From the NCBI RefSeq assembly GCF_017052585.1, contig NZ_JAFFHZ010000001.1:5642001-5706000 (forward strand): DNA of 64,000 nt. Direction: 5' to 3'. Positions within the stretch are counted from its first letter, which is position 1, and each line of letters begins with the position of its first letter. Position numbers and translations under genes: made by a program. Under the pieces are notes generated by a model. It saw nothing but the letters and a program-made list of their open reading frames with translations. It was not told where the DNA came from and ran no database searches. The DNA comes from Paenibacillus apiarius (GTDB lineage: Bacteria; Bacillota; Bacilli; Paenibacillales; Paenibacillaceae). Of this stretch, positions 18,269-27,391 are shown one piece after another.

Positions 18269-18568
18269 ATGGAACGTGAAGAAATCCCATCTTGGATTTT
18301 AGCTTTGGATAAGGAGTCCCTTGAATTTATAAGGAAGTTTATTATCAATTCGGGTTCTCTAAAGAATATGTCCCAAGTGTATGACGTTTCTTATCCAACC
18401 GTCAGGGCTAAGTTGGATAGGCTAATAAAAAAAATTGAACTGCATAGCAAAGAGGACGAAGTAGAGTTCGTTAATATGATTAAAAATTTAGTAATTGATG
18501 AACGAATTAGCTTAGAAGTGGCAAAAATAATTATCGATAAATATAAAAAGGAAAGAGATGATCATTGA
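18269..18568 (+). CDS. DUF2089-like HTH protein
   Basis: A 99-residue protein with a helix-turn-helix of the DUF2089 type: WILALDKESLEFIRKFI, then GSLKNMSQVYDVSYPTVRAK, in which the second helix reads like a recognition helix, followed by LDRLIKKIEL. Many DUF2089 proteins carry an N-terminal zinc ribbon; this one lacks it and begins directly with the helical part. AAAGGAGGG lies ahead of the start. It overlaps the next gene by one base (TGATG), so the two are co-translated. It may regulate that operon, which is inference. The island is very AT-rich. Confidence 0.8.
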   Translation: MEREEIPSWILALDKESLEFIRKFIINSGSLKNMSQVYDVSYPTVRAKLDRLIKKIELHSKEDEVEFVNMIKNLVIDERISLEVAKIIIDKYKKERDDH

Positions 18569-18855
18569 TGCTTCATGTGATTCAATTCTTAGGTGCACTA
18601 GCAATACTAGGAATTCAATATTACCTGTCCAGAAGACATAACGCATATTGGGGAGCTATCTTGCCAGGGATTTATATTTCGTTTTTTGGATATGGGCAGT
18701 TATCAGGAGTATTTAACGAAGGTAAAGAAGTCTCAATGATTTTGGCAGCGCTTGGCGGTACGGCGATTTTATTACTCGCATGGGTTAAAGGAAGAGCATC
18801 CGTAAAAGTCAAAAGAAAGAAAGAATTGGAAAAAATCGCGTTTCATGATATGTAA
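18568..18855 (+). CDS. Small two-helix membrane protein
   Basis: A 95-residue protein with three hydrophobic segments (FLGALAILGIQYYL, YWGAILPGIYISFFGYGQL, MILAALGGTAILLLAW) and a basic cytosolic tail (KGRASVKVKRKKELEK). The ATG at 18568 overlaps the stop of the DUF2089 gene, which argues for a regulator/membrane-protein pair. I do not recognise a characterised family. DUF2089 genes are often followed by small membrane proteins in Bacillota. Function is unknown. Confidence 0.7.
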   Translation: MLHVIQFLGALAILGIQYYLSRRHNAYWGAILPGIYISFFGYGQLSGVFNEGKEVSMILAALGGTAILLLAWVKGRASVKVKRKKELEKIAFHDM

Positions 18856-18894
18856 TCCAATATGAAGATTGTTCATTTGTAATAAAGTTTGTTC

Positions 18895-18926
18895 AACAAT
18901 CCTGTTGAAATATTAGCAGGATTGTT
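18895..18926 (+). terminator. Terminator after the DUF2089 operon
   Basis: AACAATCCTG and CAGGATTGTT form a perfect 10-bp stem with a 12-base loop, followed by TTCTTAAT. Confidence 0.7.
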
Positions 18927-19108
18927 TTCTTAATCCAAAATCTAGGGATATATTGTAAAGAATTATACTTAAACTAACAAGACAGAATAGTATAATTCAA
19001 GGAAAATACGTTAAATTCAAATGATTAATACAGTAAAATATACTTAATACTAATTAAGGAGAAAAACTTATATGATAGATAATAAATTCCATATAGAGGT
19101 GGCTTTAT

Positions 19109-20071
19109 ATGCCTAAAATTGACAATGTACTAGCAATTCTATGGATGCTTAGCTCAGATGAAAAAATTACTGCAAAACAAATTTCAGAAAAGTTAGAGAT
19201 CAATATAAGGACTGTGTATCGTTATATTGATACACTTTCGACAAGTGGTGTACCTATAATTTCAGACACAGGACATAACGGTGGATATACTTTATTGAAT
19301 AATTTTATTGAAGCTCCACTTTTTTTTGATTTTGAGGAGCAAACATCACTATTTCACGCTGCTGTTTTTGCAGAAGAAGCCGGATATTATGGAGGAGAAG
19401 CACTAAATAGGGCTATTTCAAAGCTAAGCAAATATTCAAACCAAGAGCAGGAAACAAAGATAAACCAACATTTAACCAGTCTTGAAGTAATAAGTCGAAT
19501 AAGTACCCTCTCGATGGAACCTTTCTTGAAGGAGTTGGAGCAGGCCGTAGCTGACGGATACTCTGTAAAAATTCGATACCATAAAAGTGGCAAAGAGCAA
19601 TCAAAGTATAGATTGGTTGATCCATACAGAATTATTTATTGGAATAATAAGTGGTACGTGATTGGATTTTGTCAACTTAGGAATGATATCCGCAGTTTTA
19701 GAGTAGAGCGAATTGAAAGTCTAATGCTAACTGGAAATAAGTTTAACCGGCCAGAAAATTTTTCAGCACGTGACTTTTTTTTGAAAAACCTCCTTCCTAC
19801 TATAGAAGATAAGGAAGGGATTATTTCTTTAGTTATTAATGGAAATAAAAGTACGCTGAATGATGTTTGCCAACATTGGTTTTTAGGAAATTATTTACAG
19901 GAACGGACTGCAAATCAAGCAGAATTCCTTCTTGAAAAAGATATAATACACACATATGTACCTTATTTACTTTTACCGTACGGTAAATCTATTCAAGTTA
20001 TTGAGCCAAAAAGTCTTAAGAAAAGACTTATTGAAGTTCTGTCGGAATTAATACAATTTCATCAAGTATGA
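19109..20071 (+). CDS. WYL-domain transcriptional regulator
   Basis: A 320-residue DNA-binding regulator. The N-terminal winged helix is HTH_11-like (ISEKLEINIRTVYRYIDTLSTSGVPIISDTG, about residues 27-58). A WYL ligand-sensing domain follows: VKIRYHKSGKEQSKYRLVDPYRIIYWNNKWYVIGFCQLRNDIRSFRVERIESL, with the W-Y-V/L signature as WYV. A C-terminal WCX region completes it. This is the YafY/DeoR-like architecture. AGGTGG precedes the ATG. It lies 75 bases ahead of a DJ-1/PfpI gene, separated by a strong terminator. WYL regulators often control adjacent genes of this type, and the ligand is unknown. Confidence 0.92.
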   Translation: MPKIDNVLAILWMLSSDEKITAKQISEKLEINIRTVYRYIDTLSTSGVPIISDTGHNGGYTLLNNFIEAPLFFDFEEQTSLFHAAVFAEEAGYYGGEALNRAISKLSKYSNQEQETKINQHLTSLEVISRISTLSMEPFLKELEQAVADGYSVKIRYHKSGKEQSKYRLVDPYRIIYWNNKWYVIGFCQLRNDIRSFRVERIESLMLTGNKFNRPENFSARDFFLKNLLPTIEDKEGIISLVINGNKSTLNDVCQHWFLGNYLQERTANQAEFLLEKDIIHTYVPYLLLPYGKSIQVIEPKSLKKRLIEVLSELIQFHQV

Positions 20072-20105
20072 AAACTTCCCTGACATTAGCTGTCAGGGAA
20101 GTTTT
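20071..20105 (+). terminator. Strong terminator after the WYL regulator
   Basis: AAAACTTCCCTGACA and TGTCAGGGAAGTTTT form a perfect 15-bp stem with a 5-base loop (TTAGC), followed by ATTATAAT. It starts on the last base of the stop codon. Confidence 0.85.
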
Positions 20106-20146
20106 ATTATAATAGGCTATATCAATTGTGATTGGAGAGTTATTGG

Positions 20147-20779
20147 ATGCAAACAAAAAAAGTTTATCTTTATGTATTTAATACAATGTCAGACTGGGAA
20201 TATGGATATTTAATTGCTGAACTAAACTCAGGAAGATATTTCAAAAAAGATTTAGCACCTTTAAAAGTAGTTACAGTAGGAACTGCTAATGAAATTATTA
20301 CTACAATGGGAGGACTGAATATAAAACCAGATATTTCCCTTGATGAGTGTACTCTTGAGAGTAAAGATCTTATAGTTTTACCTGGAGGGAATACTTGGGG
20401 AGAAGATATTCATCAACCTATCTTGGAGAAAATTGGGGAAGCCTTAAAGCTTGGCACTATTGTTGCTGCAATTTGTGGTGCAACTGAGGGACTGGCGAAT
20501 ATTGGATACCTAGACTCTAGAAAGCATACAAGTAATAACTTAGAGTATATTAAAATGGTCTGTCCTAATTATAAAGGAGAAAAATTTCATGAGATGGGAC
20601 CTGCAGTATCTGATGCGAATTTGGTTACTGCATCAGGAATAGCTCCTCTGGAATTTGCGAAGGAAGTACTGAAAATCTTAGATGTATTTGCACCAGATAC
20701 ATTACATTCATGGTATAATCTAAATAATACTCATAAAACTGAATACTTCTTCCAGTTAATGAATTCAATAAATAGATAA
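20147..20779 (+). CDS. DJ-1/PfpI family protein
   Basis: A 210-residue class I glutamine-amidotransferase-like protein of the DJ-1/PfpI superfamily. The nucleophile elbow is AAICGATEGLAN (Cys in A-I-C-G-A), preceded by the strand DLIVLPGGNTWGED with the oxyanion-forming Gly-Gly and the acid residue. The C-terminal part VTASGIAPLEFAKEVLKIL is typical. Members act as deglycases, chaperones or amidases. This AT-rich 'type 1 glutamine amidotransferase' branch in Bacillota is uncharacterised. The ATG at 20147 has GGAGAG upstream. It is adjacent to the WYL regulator and probably controlled by it (inference). Confidence 0.88.
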   Translation: MQTKKVYLYVFNTMSDWEYGYLIAELNSGRYFKKDLAPLKVVTVGTANEIITTMGGLNIKPDISLDECTLESKDLIVLPGGNTWGEDIHQPILEKIGEALKLGTIVAAICGATEGLANIGYLDSRKHTSNNLEYIKMVCPNYKGEKFHEMGPAVSDANLVTASGIAPLEFAKEVLKILDVFAPDTLHSWYNLNNTHKTEYFFQLMNSINR

Positions 20780-21062
20780 GCCCAAAAATCAATACTGGCA
20801 AAAAGAGGGATGTTATAAAAAGGCATTTTTCAATTTTAAAATAAAAAGAAATAAATGTTGTTTTCCTAAATGAGCCTTAATGTCATTTTCTTTTGATAAT
20901 AATGATGGACCGTTCTTCAAGAATCAGTCGTGATTGTGAAATAACATTGTTAGAAAATGATCAATCTTTTTTATAAAAACTAAATCTATTTCCCAAAATA
21001 AAGCCCACGCATTTTGATCAATCTTTGTTCAAAATGCGTGGTTTTCTTCTATTATAAAATCA
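20780..21062. other. AT-rich intergenic tail with a 13-bp hairpin
   Basis: No gene is visible here. At 21005-21041, CCACGCATTTTGA and TCAAAATGCGTGG pair perfectly around an 11-base loop and are followed by TTTTCTTC, which looks like a plus-strand terminator. The AT-rich island ends right here, and the GC-richer P450 reductase remnant begins at once, so the hairpin marks the recombination boundary. Confidence 0.55.
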
Positions 21063-22160
21063 ACGTTTGCAGAGGGAATCGCACGCGAGCTTGCGGAAAT
21101 CGCGCAAGCACACGGAGTCCGGAGCGAGGTTGGATCCCTTAATGATTGGATAGGAAAATTGCCGAAGGAAGGGGCTGTGCTCATCGTTACTGCTTCTTAT
21201 AATGGAAAGCCTCCGGGCAATGACGCGCGAATTCGTGCAATGGCTGGAAGGGGTGGAGCCGGGTGCGCTTCAAGGAGTTCATTATGCGGTATTCGGCTGT
21301 GGAGACCACAATTGGGCGAGCACGTATCAGGACGTGCCAAGACTTATCGACGAGCAGCTTGCCCTTAAAGGAGCCAGGAGACTCTCTCTGCGTGGCGAGG
21401 CTGATGCCAGCGGAGACTTCGAGAAGCAGCTTGACGAGTGGCGGGATCGCATGTGGTCTGACGCCTTGAACGCTTTCGGTCTGCAAGTAAACGGGGTGGG
21501 GAAGGAACGAAGCACCCTTAACGTTCAGTTCGCAAGCGGCTTGGCAGGCTCCACTTGCCCTGGCATACGATGCTGCTTACGGAACGGTAACGGCAAATCG
21601 TGAACTTCAGTTGGAAAATAGCGATCGAAGCGCACGCCGCACAAGCGTGAATTGGAAGCTTTGTTGGAGGAGGGCGTCTATCAGAATGAGATATTGGAGA
21701 AACGCGTCTCGATGCTGGAGCTGCTTGAAAAATATGAAGCTTGCGAGATGCCGTTCGCAAGGTTTTTGGAGCTGCTGCCTCCTCTAAAACCCAGATATTA
21801 TTCGATCTCAAGCTCTCCTCGATCCAACCCCGGGCAGGCCAGCATTACGGTAGGCGTCGTGCAAGGTTCTGCTTGGAGCGGCCGCGGCGAGTATCGGGGG
21901 GTTGCATCTAATTACTTGGCTGATCGCAGGCCGGAAGAAGAAATCGTTATGTTCGTTGATTTCAACTCCCCGAAGATCCGACAACTCCGATTATCATGGT
22001 GGGTCCCGGGACAGTACTCTTCACATGGCTTTTTCCCGCATGGAAAGCATATCCAAAACCTATGTACAGCATCTGCTGGAACAGAATTCATCAGATGTGA
22101 TCAGCATCCTTGCCGGAGGCGGGCGGTTATATGTGTGCGGGGATGGCAAAGCTGCCTCTA
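21063..22160 (+). pseudogene. Decayed CYP102-type P450 reductase domain
   Basis: A clear relic of the reductase half of a bifunctional cytochrome P450/NADPH-P450 reductase (P450 BM3, CypB/CypD type). The flavodoxin domain starts TFAEGIARELAEIAQAHG and GAVLIVTASYNGKPPGN, then in another frame FVQWLEGVEPGALQGVHYAV, FGCGDHNWASTYQDVPRLID and RGEADASGDFEKQ. Later pieces give RELQLENSDRSAR, ELEALLEEGVYQNEI, RVSMLELLEKYEACEMPF, PRYYSISSSPR (FAD-binding), SNYLAD and, near 22130, RLYVCGDGKAAS (NADPH-binding). At least four frame changes and several internal deletions separate them. The whole haem domain (about 470 residues) is missing; it should lie upstream, where an AT-rich island now ends. Confidence 0.9.
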
Positions 22161-22487
22161 GAGTAGATTTCCTACTTGAATGGGGCATTTTTTTGTGGAT
22201 ATTATTCCGTGTGCAAACGGTTTAAGGACAACTTATTTGAATGACAGGCGGCTTTCAGCACGGGGAATGGGATAAGGTAAACAAATGTATATAAAAGTAA
22301 TAAGTTATCTCTTTGAATCGAGGAACAGGTCTCTTAATGTTACATTGAAGACTCTTTCTTCAAGCTTAGTCATCGCGATCAAATCGTTAAAAGGAGGCAT
22401 GTCATCATTCATTTGCAACGAATTCATAGCTAAGGAGGGAATTGATAATTTTTCAGAGATTGTAAACCAGACTCAGGAGGGAAAAAG

Positions 22488-24170
22488 ATGAACTCGATGA
22501 AAAAATGGATATCCCTAACCGTTTGCATGGTGATGATGTTGACTGCGATTCCCTATGCGCGTGCGGCTGAGAATCAACCGGAACTTCGCAATCTGGCCAA
22601 GGAGGCTAGCTATGAATGGTCGGAGGCGCCGGAATCCAGTTATCCGGATACTGGGAACAAGCTTACGGATGGAAAGATTGGCGGCTTGAACGTTCTGGAT
22701 CCCGCATGGGTTGGGAGTTTGCATAAGACAACTCGTGAAATCGTGCTCGATCTCGGTGAGCGCAAATCTATCTCTAGTGTAAAAGCACATTTTCTGCAAG
22801 ATTGGCCTTCTTCGGCTATTCTCTTCCCGCTGACCGTATCGGTGTACGTCTCCGACGATAAGGAGCATTGGGGTACGATTGCACATAGAGCGACTGAGCA
22901 TTTGTGGGTAGATGGACCGCCGGTTGACCAGTACTATGTGTGGGACGGAAGCAAGGATGGAATCCCAACAGCCGGCTCTGATGCGGTGATGGCTTATGCC
23001 CGTTATGTCAAAGTAACCTTCTCCATGCACCCGAGAGCATGGTCCTTCATCGATGAAATTGAGGTCTGGGGAGCCGATGGCAAAGCAGAGGGCGCGAAGC
23101 AGGTGCCTTCCGAAACATTCAATTATTTGCAGCCGGGAGAGCCCACAGCAGGAATACGCAACTTGTCGCTCATATACAACGGCTATTATTCTGACGTCCC
23201 GAAGCTGACGAAGGACAATTTGATTCCTGAGATTGGATATGTCAATAAGGAAGGAAAACTAGCCGACTGGTTCTTTGACGGCGTCTTGATGCTTGGTTTG
23301 CTGACTCCGCAAGGACATGATTTTGGCAAGGGAGAAGCGAACCTGTCGGAATGGAAATGGTATCTGGATAAGACGTTCGACGATCAGGGTGATATGTATG
23401 AAGTAAATGAGGCGACCAAGGAAGTTGGCGAGAAGCTGGGGCAGCCCGATCATAAAGTTAAGGTCGTCATGATGATTCCGAACCCGGGAGAGCATTTATC
23501 GAATTTTGGCGATGTGGATGGCGATGGAGTATCGGAGAACTTTAACGCTGGCGAGGTCGGCGAAGAAGCGGCTATGGCCAATAGACAAAAAGCCATCCGC
23601 TGGTGGATTCAAGAGGTTATGCAGCGTTGGAATGCGAGCAGATACTCCAATCTTGAGCTTGTCGGCCTGTATTGGCTGGATGAGCAAGTAAGCACGAGCA
23701 AGTCGGGACCGGATTTCCTTCGTTTCATCAACGGTCTCGTACACGATCAGGGGCTGATGGCATTCTGGATCCCTCACTTCCTGAGTTATAAAAGCTTTAT
23801 GTGGAAAGATGTCGGATTCGACTCGTCTGCCTTCCAACCGAACTATTACTTTGAAGAGCTGAATATGGAGCGGCTCAAGGATGCGGCAAATATTGCGAAG
23901 CGGTACGGTATGGGCGTGGAGCTCGAATTCGACGACCGGATGCTGAAAGACAAGGCGTTCCGCAAGAGATTTTTGGAATACCTCGAAGCCGGGGAACAGT
24001 TTGGTTTTAAGGATCATGCTTATAAAGCGTACTATAAAGGCAGCGGCACTATATTGCATGATGCGGCAGCAAGCAAAGATCCAGAGATCCGGGAACTGTA
24101 TGATAAGCTCTACCAATTTGCAAAAGGAAGTGCTGCGGATAATAAGGCTCCAGTAGCCGGGCGATTATAA
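22488..24170 (+). CDS. Secreted DUF4855 protein, frameshifted before its dockerin
   Basis: A 560-residue secreted protein. The signal peptide is [23 protein letters not shown]. An F5/8C-like discoidin domain follows (about residues 30-205: [45 protein letters not shown]), then a DUF4855 domain (about 220-540) with [25 protein letters not shown] and FWIPHF, which is a TIM-barrel-like fold of unknown activity thought to be carbohydrate-linked. AGGAGG precedes the ATG. The frame ends in a TAA at 24168-24170, exactly where a dockerin domain continues in the +1 frame, so the gene is either a recent frameshift mutant or carries one sequencing error. Confidence 0.88.
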   Translation: MNSMKKWISLTVCMVMMLTAIPYARAAENQPELRNLAKEASYEWSEAPESSYPDTGNKLTDGKIGGLNVLDPAWVGSLHKTTREIVLDLGERKSISSVKAHFLQDWPSSAILFPLTVSVYVSDDKEHWGTIAHRATEHLWVDGPPVDQYYVWDGSKDGIPTAGSDAVMAYARYVKVTFSMHPRAWSFIDEIEVWGADGKAEGAKQVPSETFNYLQPGEPTAGIRNLSLIYNGYYSDVPKLTKDNLIPEIGYVNKEGKLADWFFDGVLMLGLLTPQGHDFGKGEANLSEWKWYLDKTFDDQGDMYEVNEATKEVGEKLGQPDHKVKVVMMIPNPGEHLSNFGDVDGDGVSENFNAGEVGEEAAMANRQKAIRWWIQEVMQRWNASRYSNLELVGLYWLDEQVSTSKSGPDFLRFINGLVHDQGLMAFWIPHFLSYKSFMWKDVGFDSSAFQPNYYFEELNMERLKDAANIAKRYGMGVELEFDDRMLKDKAFRKRFLEYLEAGEQFGFKDHAYKAYYKGSGTILHDAAASKDPEIRELYDKLYQFAKGSAADNKAPVAGRL

Positions 24171-24336
24171 TGGGGACGGTAAAGTCACTGTCGGCGATCT
24201 GGGCATCGTTGCCGCCCATTACGGTAAAACCAAACTAGGTCCGGATTGGGATCAAGTGAAGCATATGGATGTCAATAGAGACGGTAAAATTGATATTCAG
24301 GATCTCGCCGCAGTCGCCAGATTCATGCTCAAGTAA
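24163..24336 (+). other. Type I dockerin-like repeat pair, out of frame
   Basis: From 24163 the +1 frame reads [20 protein letters not shown] and then [20 protein letters not shown], ending in TAA at 24336. These are two EF-hand-like calcium loops of a type I dockerin. They belong to the DUF4855 protein but lie one base out of frame with it. The shift is in the run GCCGGGCGATTAT. In Paenibacillus such modules usually anchor or stabilise secreted enzymes. Confidence 0.85.
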
Positions 24337-24355
24337 AAGTGCTTGAATAATATGC

Positions 24356-24379
24356 GGGCCGCAGATCATCCTGCGGCCC
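24356..24379 (+). terminator. Terminator after the DUF4855/dockerin region
   Basis: GGGCCGCAG and CTGCGGCCC form a perfect 9-bp stem with the loop ATCATC, followed by CACTGTTATTT. It supports the dockerin codons as part of the ancestral transcript. Confidence 0.7.
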
Positions 24380-24642
24380 CACTGTTATTTCTATCTTCTC
24401 TAAAACGTCTCTTTATGTATATGAGGCGTATTCCGCAGCGCTTCTCCGCAGTTCAGATTCAGTCGGGCTGAACACCTCATCTTTTTCAATTCCTCTGCCC
24501 ATGCTCCGAAATTATGCTATCTCAATCTGGATTTTAACAGATGCGCTCCAGTTTGCAGCAAGTTAATCTTGGGGAAACTGGGGAAGGAACACTATATAAC
24601 GTTCAAATGCGGATAGCAACGCATATGCATGAAGGAGGAGCC

Positions 24643-25143
24643 ATGACTGCTGAAACCGATCACTCACACTATTCGGCCCGGTATACCTATTCCGCTCGCA
24701 ATCTATGGGCGGGCTTCCTATTTGGCCTTGGTCTAGTCGCCTTTATTGATGAAACTGTTTTTCATCAATTACTTCATTGGCATCATTTTTATGACAAGTC
24801 CACGACCGATATAGGATTAGTCTCAGACGGACTGTTTCACGCTTTTAGCTGGTTTGCGACAATTGGCTCTTCGTTCATGTTCGCAGACCTTCGGCGCCGA
24901 GATGCATTGTGGCTTACAAGGTGGTGGGGAGGCGTATTGCTCGGGGGAGGCGCATTCCAGCTATACGATGGCACAATCCAACACAAGCTTATGCAGATAC
25001 ACCAGATTCGCTATAATGTAGATATTCTTCCATACGATCTGATATGGAACTTAACTGCCGCTGCAATGATTGCAATCGGCATCATCCTGCTCATTCGAAC
25101 CCGATCAGAACTGGCGGGAAGGGACGACTCAAATGAAAGGTGA
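24643..25143 (+). CDS. DUF2243 membrane protein
   Basis: A 166-residue membrane protein with four helices (ARNLWAGFLFGLGLVAFID, GLFHAFSWFATIGSSFMF, WGGVLLGGGAFQLYDG, LIWNLTAAAMIAIGIILLI). Conserved His residues lie near the membrane (DETVFHQLLHWHHFYD, QHKLMQIHQIRYNVD). This matches the DUF2243 family. Such genes commonly sit next to a caa3-oxidase assembly protein, as here. The ATG at 24643 follows AAGGAGGAG; the longer frame to 24541 has no ribosome site. The next gene begins five bases after the stop, so they form an operon. A role in copper handling or cytochrome assembly is inferred from context. Confidence 0.85.
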   Translation: MTAETDHSHYSARYTYSARNLWAGFLFGLGLVAFIDETVFHQLLHWHHFYDKSTTDIGLVSDGLFHAFSWFATIGSSFMFADLRRRDALWLTRWWGGVLLGGGAFQLYDGTIQHKLMQIHQIRYNVDILPYDLIWNLTAAAMIAIGIILLIRTRSELAGRDDSNER

Positions 25144-25147
25144 GCAC

Positions 25148-25936
25148 ATGAATCAAGGGGGCGGATTTCCCTTCGAACTTACATTGGCATTTCTATTCAT
25201 GCTGTTAATCGTTAGTTATATGGTTGCTGCGGTCTTGACCAGCCGCCGCCACAAACCATGGCCGTTGCGCCGCAGCGCCCTCTGGATTATTGGAGTTCTC
25301 TGCGCTGCCGCCGCGATCATCGGACCCTTAGCGAATGATGCCAGCATCGATTTTACAGCACACATGGTCACACATTTGCTCCTAGGAATGCTTGCCCCGC
25401 TTCTTATGGTGCTAGCTGCACCTGTCACTCTCCTCCTGCGAACACTCAGTGTGAATGCAGCACGGCGCCTTTCACGCTTGCTGAAGAGTTTGCCTGTTCG
25501 TATTGTTAGCGATCCGGTTGCCGCTTCCATCCTTAATGTGGGAGGACTCTGGATACTCTATACGACTGGCTTGTACGCTGCGATGCACCATAATATCCTT
25601 CTTCACGCTTTTGTGCACGTACACGTATTTCTTTCGGGTTACCTGTTTACCGTGTCCATGATTTATATTGACCCGGCACCGCATCGGTCAAGCTTCGTCT
25701 ACCGTGCAATTGTGCTGGTAATGGCCTTAGCTGGCCACGGTATCTTATCCAAGCGCATCTATGCTCAACCACCTGCTGGCGTTCCCGCCGCGGAGGCGGA
25801 AATTGGCGGCATCCTCATGTACTACGGCGGTGACGCCATCGACCTGGTTCTGATCTTTATACTTTGCTATCAATGGTTCAGAGCCGCCCGGCCTCGCTCA
25901 TCGTTGGCCATGCGTCAGTTCGGAGATGCCGGGTAA
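25148..25936 (+). CDS. CtaG-like cytochrome c oxidase assembly protein
   Basis: A 262-residue membrane protein of the CtaG_caa3 family, about seven helices. The diagnostic features are DASIDFTAHMVTHLLLGMLAPLLMVLAAPVTLLLR and ILLHAFVHVHVFLSGYLF, which carry pairs of intramembrane histidines able to bind copper, and DPAPHRSSF. In B. subtilis CtaG is needed for the active caa3 oxidase. The ATG at 25148 overlaps the ribosome site AAAGGTGAG; an alternative ATG is at 25133. It is the second gene after the DUF2243 gene. No oxidase subunits are encoded in the window. Confidence 0.88.
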   Translation: MNQGGGFPFELTLAFLFMLLIVSYMVAAVLTSRRHKPWPLRRSALWIIGVLCAAAAIIGPLANDASIDFTAHMVTHLLLGMLAPLLMVLAAPVTLLLRTLSVNAARRLSRLLKSLPVRIVSDPVAASILNVGGLWILYTTGLYAAMHHNILLHAFVHVHVFLSGYLFTVSMIYIDPAPHRSSFVYRAIVLVMALAGHGILSKRIYAQPPAGVPAAEAEIGGILMYYGGDAIDLVLIFILCYQWFRAARPRSSLAMRQFGDAG

Positions 25937-26137
25937 ACGAGTAAACCAGTGTATGGTTCATGATCGATAGAAGTTCACTTTGAAAAATCAGTATACATTT
26001 AACAAAATATCCACGTATATCCGGCAGTAGGTATTTCAACGCATATACCCTTCAAGTAAACTATAAATATGGTTTAGAGTGCTTACCCGACAATACCCAA
26101 CCTTAAATGAAAATGACAAGAAGAGGAGAGATGGCAA

Positions 26138-27208
26138 ATGAGCAAGCCTAAACGCTTTGCAACCACGCTGAAAAAATCGGCGGGGCTTTGGTTCGTCTTC
26201 CTGTTAGTTATCAGCTTCGTTCCGTTTGGAGGGAATGCCAACGGCGCTTCCGCGGGGGAGCAGTCTACGGCATTGTTGCAAGGGACGGATCTAGAGCCTG
26301 ATTCCGCTACGCAAACAGACCCGAATGCGATTTCTTGCAGCACGGCTTCCTGCCTTTCCAGCGCTCTGAAGAACGTGATGCCAGGGAATAAAATTGTGCT
26401 CGCGCCCGGCACGTACAAAGGCAGCTTCTCCTCGGACGCAGATGGAACAGCGGATCAGCCTATCATCATCCAAAGTCAGGACCCCGCTAATCCGGCCGTA
26501 TTAGCGGGTCATTCCACAGGCTCAGGATTCAGCCTGCGCGTGCGCGGCGACTACTGGATGATTCGCGATCTCCAATTTACGAACGCCCAGAAAGGCATCA
26601 TACTGGATCATTCGAACCATACGCTCATTACGAATGTAGAAGTGTACAACATCGGCTCTGAGGGCGTTCATTTCCGGGACGGCAGCTCTTACAGCACCAT
26701 ACAAAACTCGAATATCCATCATACCGGAAGAATATCGCCGGGGTATGGCGAAGGAGTGTACGTCGGTTCTGCCGAAGGAGCCAGCTATAACCAGGCCACG
26801 CATTACAATACGATTCGCAATGTGGTCATCGGCCCTCATGTGACAGCGGAGCATATCGATATTAAAGAAAGAACGATTGGCACGCTTGTAGAGAATTGCA
26901 CGTTCTACGGGGAGGGAATAAGCGGCAAAAACTATGCCGACAGCTTCATTGATGTGAAGGGGAACGAGGCCGTGATCCGCAACAATATCGGTTATCAAGA
27001 TAACAACAGCAGCATTGTCGACGCTTTTCAGCTTCATCAGATCGTCGCCGGCTGGGGAATCAACAACAAGTTCATCAACAACACATTGCATCTGGATGAC
27101 CCTGCGGTCTACATCGTTGCAGGATACGGCAACGCAAGCGCATCGGCGACGCAAAATACGAGAATCCCGGCGGGCAATATGTACAAAGGAAACATTACAG
27201 CATACTAA
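26138..27208 (+). CDS. Secreted right-handed parallel beta-helix protein
   Basis: A 356-residue secreted protein. The signal peptide (hydrophobic stretch LWFVFLLVISFVPFGG) ends near ANGASA. It continues with a chondroitinase-B/pectate-lyase-like opening (SSALKNVMPGNKIVLAPGTYKGSF, about residues 65-90) and a beta-helix of about ten coils with typical repeating N-x-I pattern (ITNVEVYNIG, TIQNSNIHHTG, TIRNVVIGPH, VIRNNIGYQDN, INNKFINNTL). The SGEGVYVG-like coil suggests a polysaccharide lyase or glycosidase, but no catalytic Lys/Arg set can be assigned by eye. AGAGGAGAG precedes the ATG. It is monocistronic, and the substrate is unknown. Confidence 0.85.
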   Translation: MSKPKRFATTLKKSAGLWFVFLLVISFVPFGGNANGASAGEQSTALLQGTDLEPDSATQTDPNAISCSTASCLSSALKNVMPGNKIVLAPGTYKGSFSSDADGTADQPIIIQSQDPANPAVLAGHSTGSGFSLRVRGDYWMIRDLQFTNAQKGIILDHSNHTLITNVEVYNIGSEGVHFRDGSSYSTIQNSNIHHTGRISPGYGEGVYVGSAEGASYNQATHYNTIRNVVIGPHVTAEHIDIKERTIGTLVENCTFYGEGISGKNYADSFIDVKGNEAVIRNNIGYQDNNSSIVDAFQLHQIVAGWGINNKFINNTLHLDDPAVYIVAGYGNASASATQNTRIPAGNMYKGNITAY

Positions 27209-27326
27209 GAATCTCCAATACCCCCAGGGAGCATGGCCTCCTCAAAGCTGTGGAAATCAAGTTAATTATACATAATAGCTGTACTAACTGAACGATAGCA
27301 ATTAAATCTATAAGCTATTCATTATC

Positions 27327-27350
27327 CGCCCAGACAAAAAAGTCTGGGCG
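27327..27350. terminator. Terminator between beta-helix and CHRD genes
   Basis: CGCCCAGAC and GTCTGGGCG form a perfect 9-bp stem with a loop of six A residues. A T-rich tail follows on the plus strand (TTTACTT). It lies between convergent genes. Confidence 0.75.
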
Positions 27351-27391
27351 TTTACTTCGGCAAGATTGCAACGTTATCATTTTCTTTTCAA

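Noticed and set aside
22285..22491. A 68-codon frame upstream of the DUF4855 gene
   Set aside because: No ribosome site and no recognisable protein; the interval contains only the AGGAGG of the next gene at its end.
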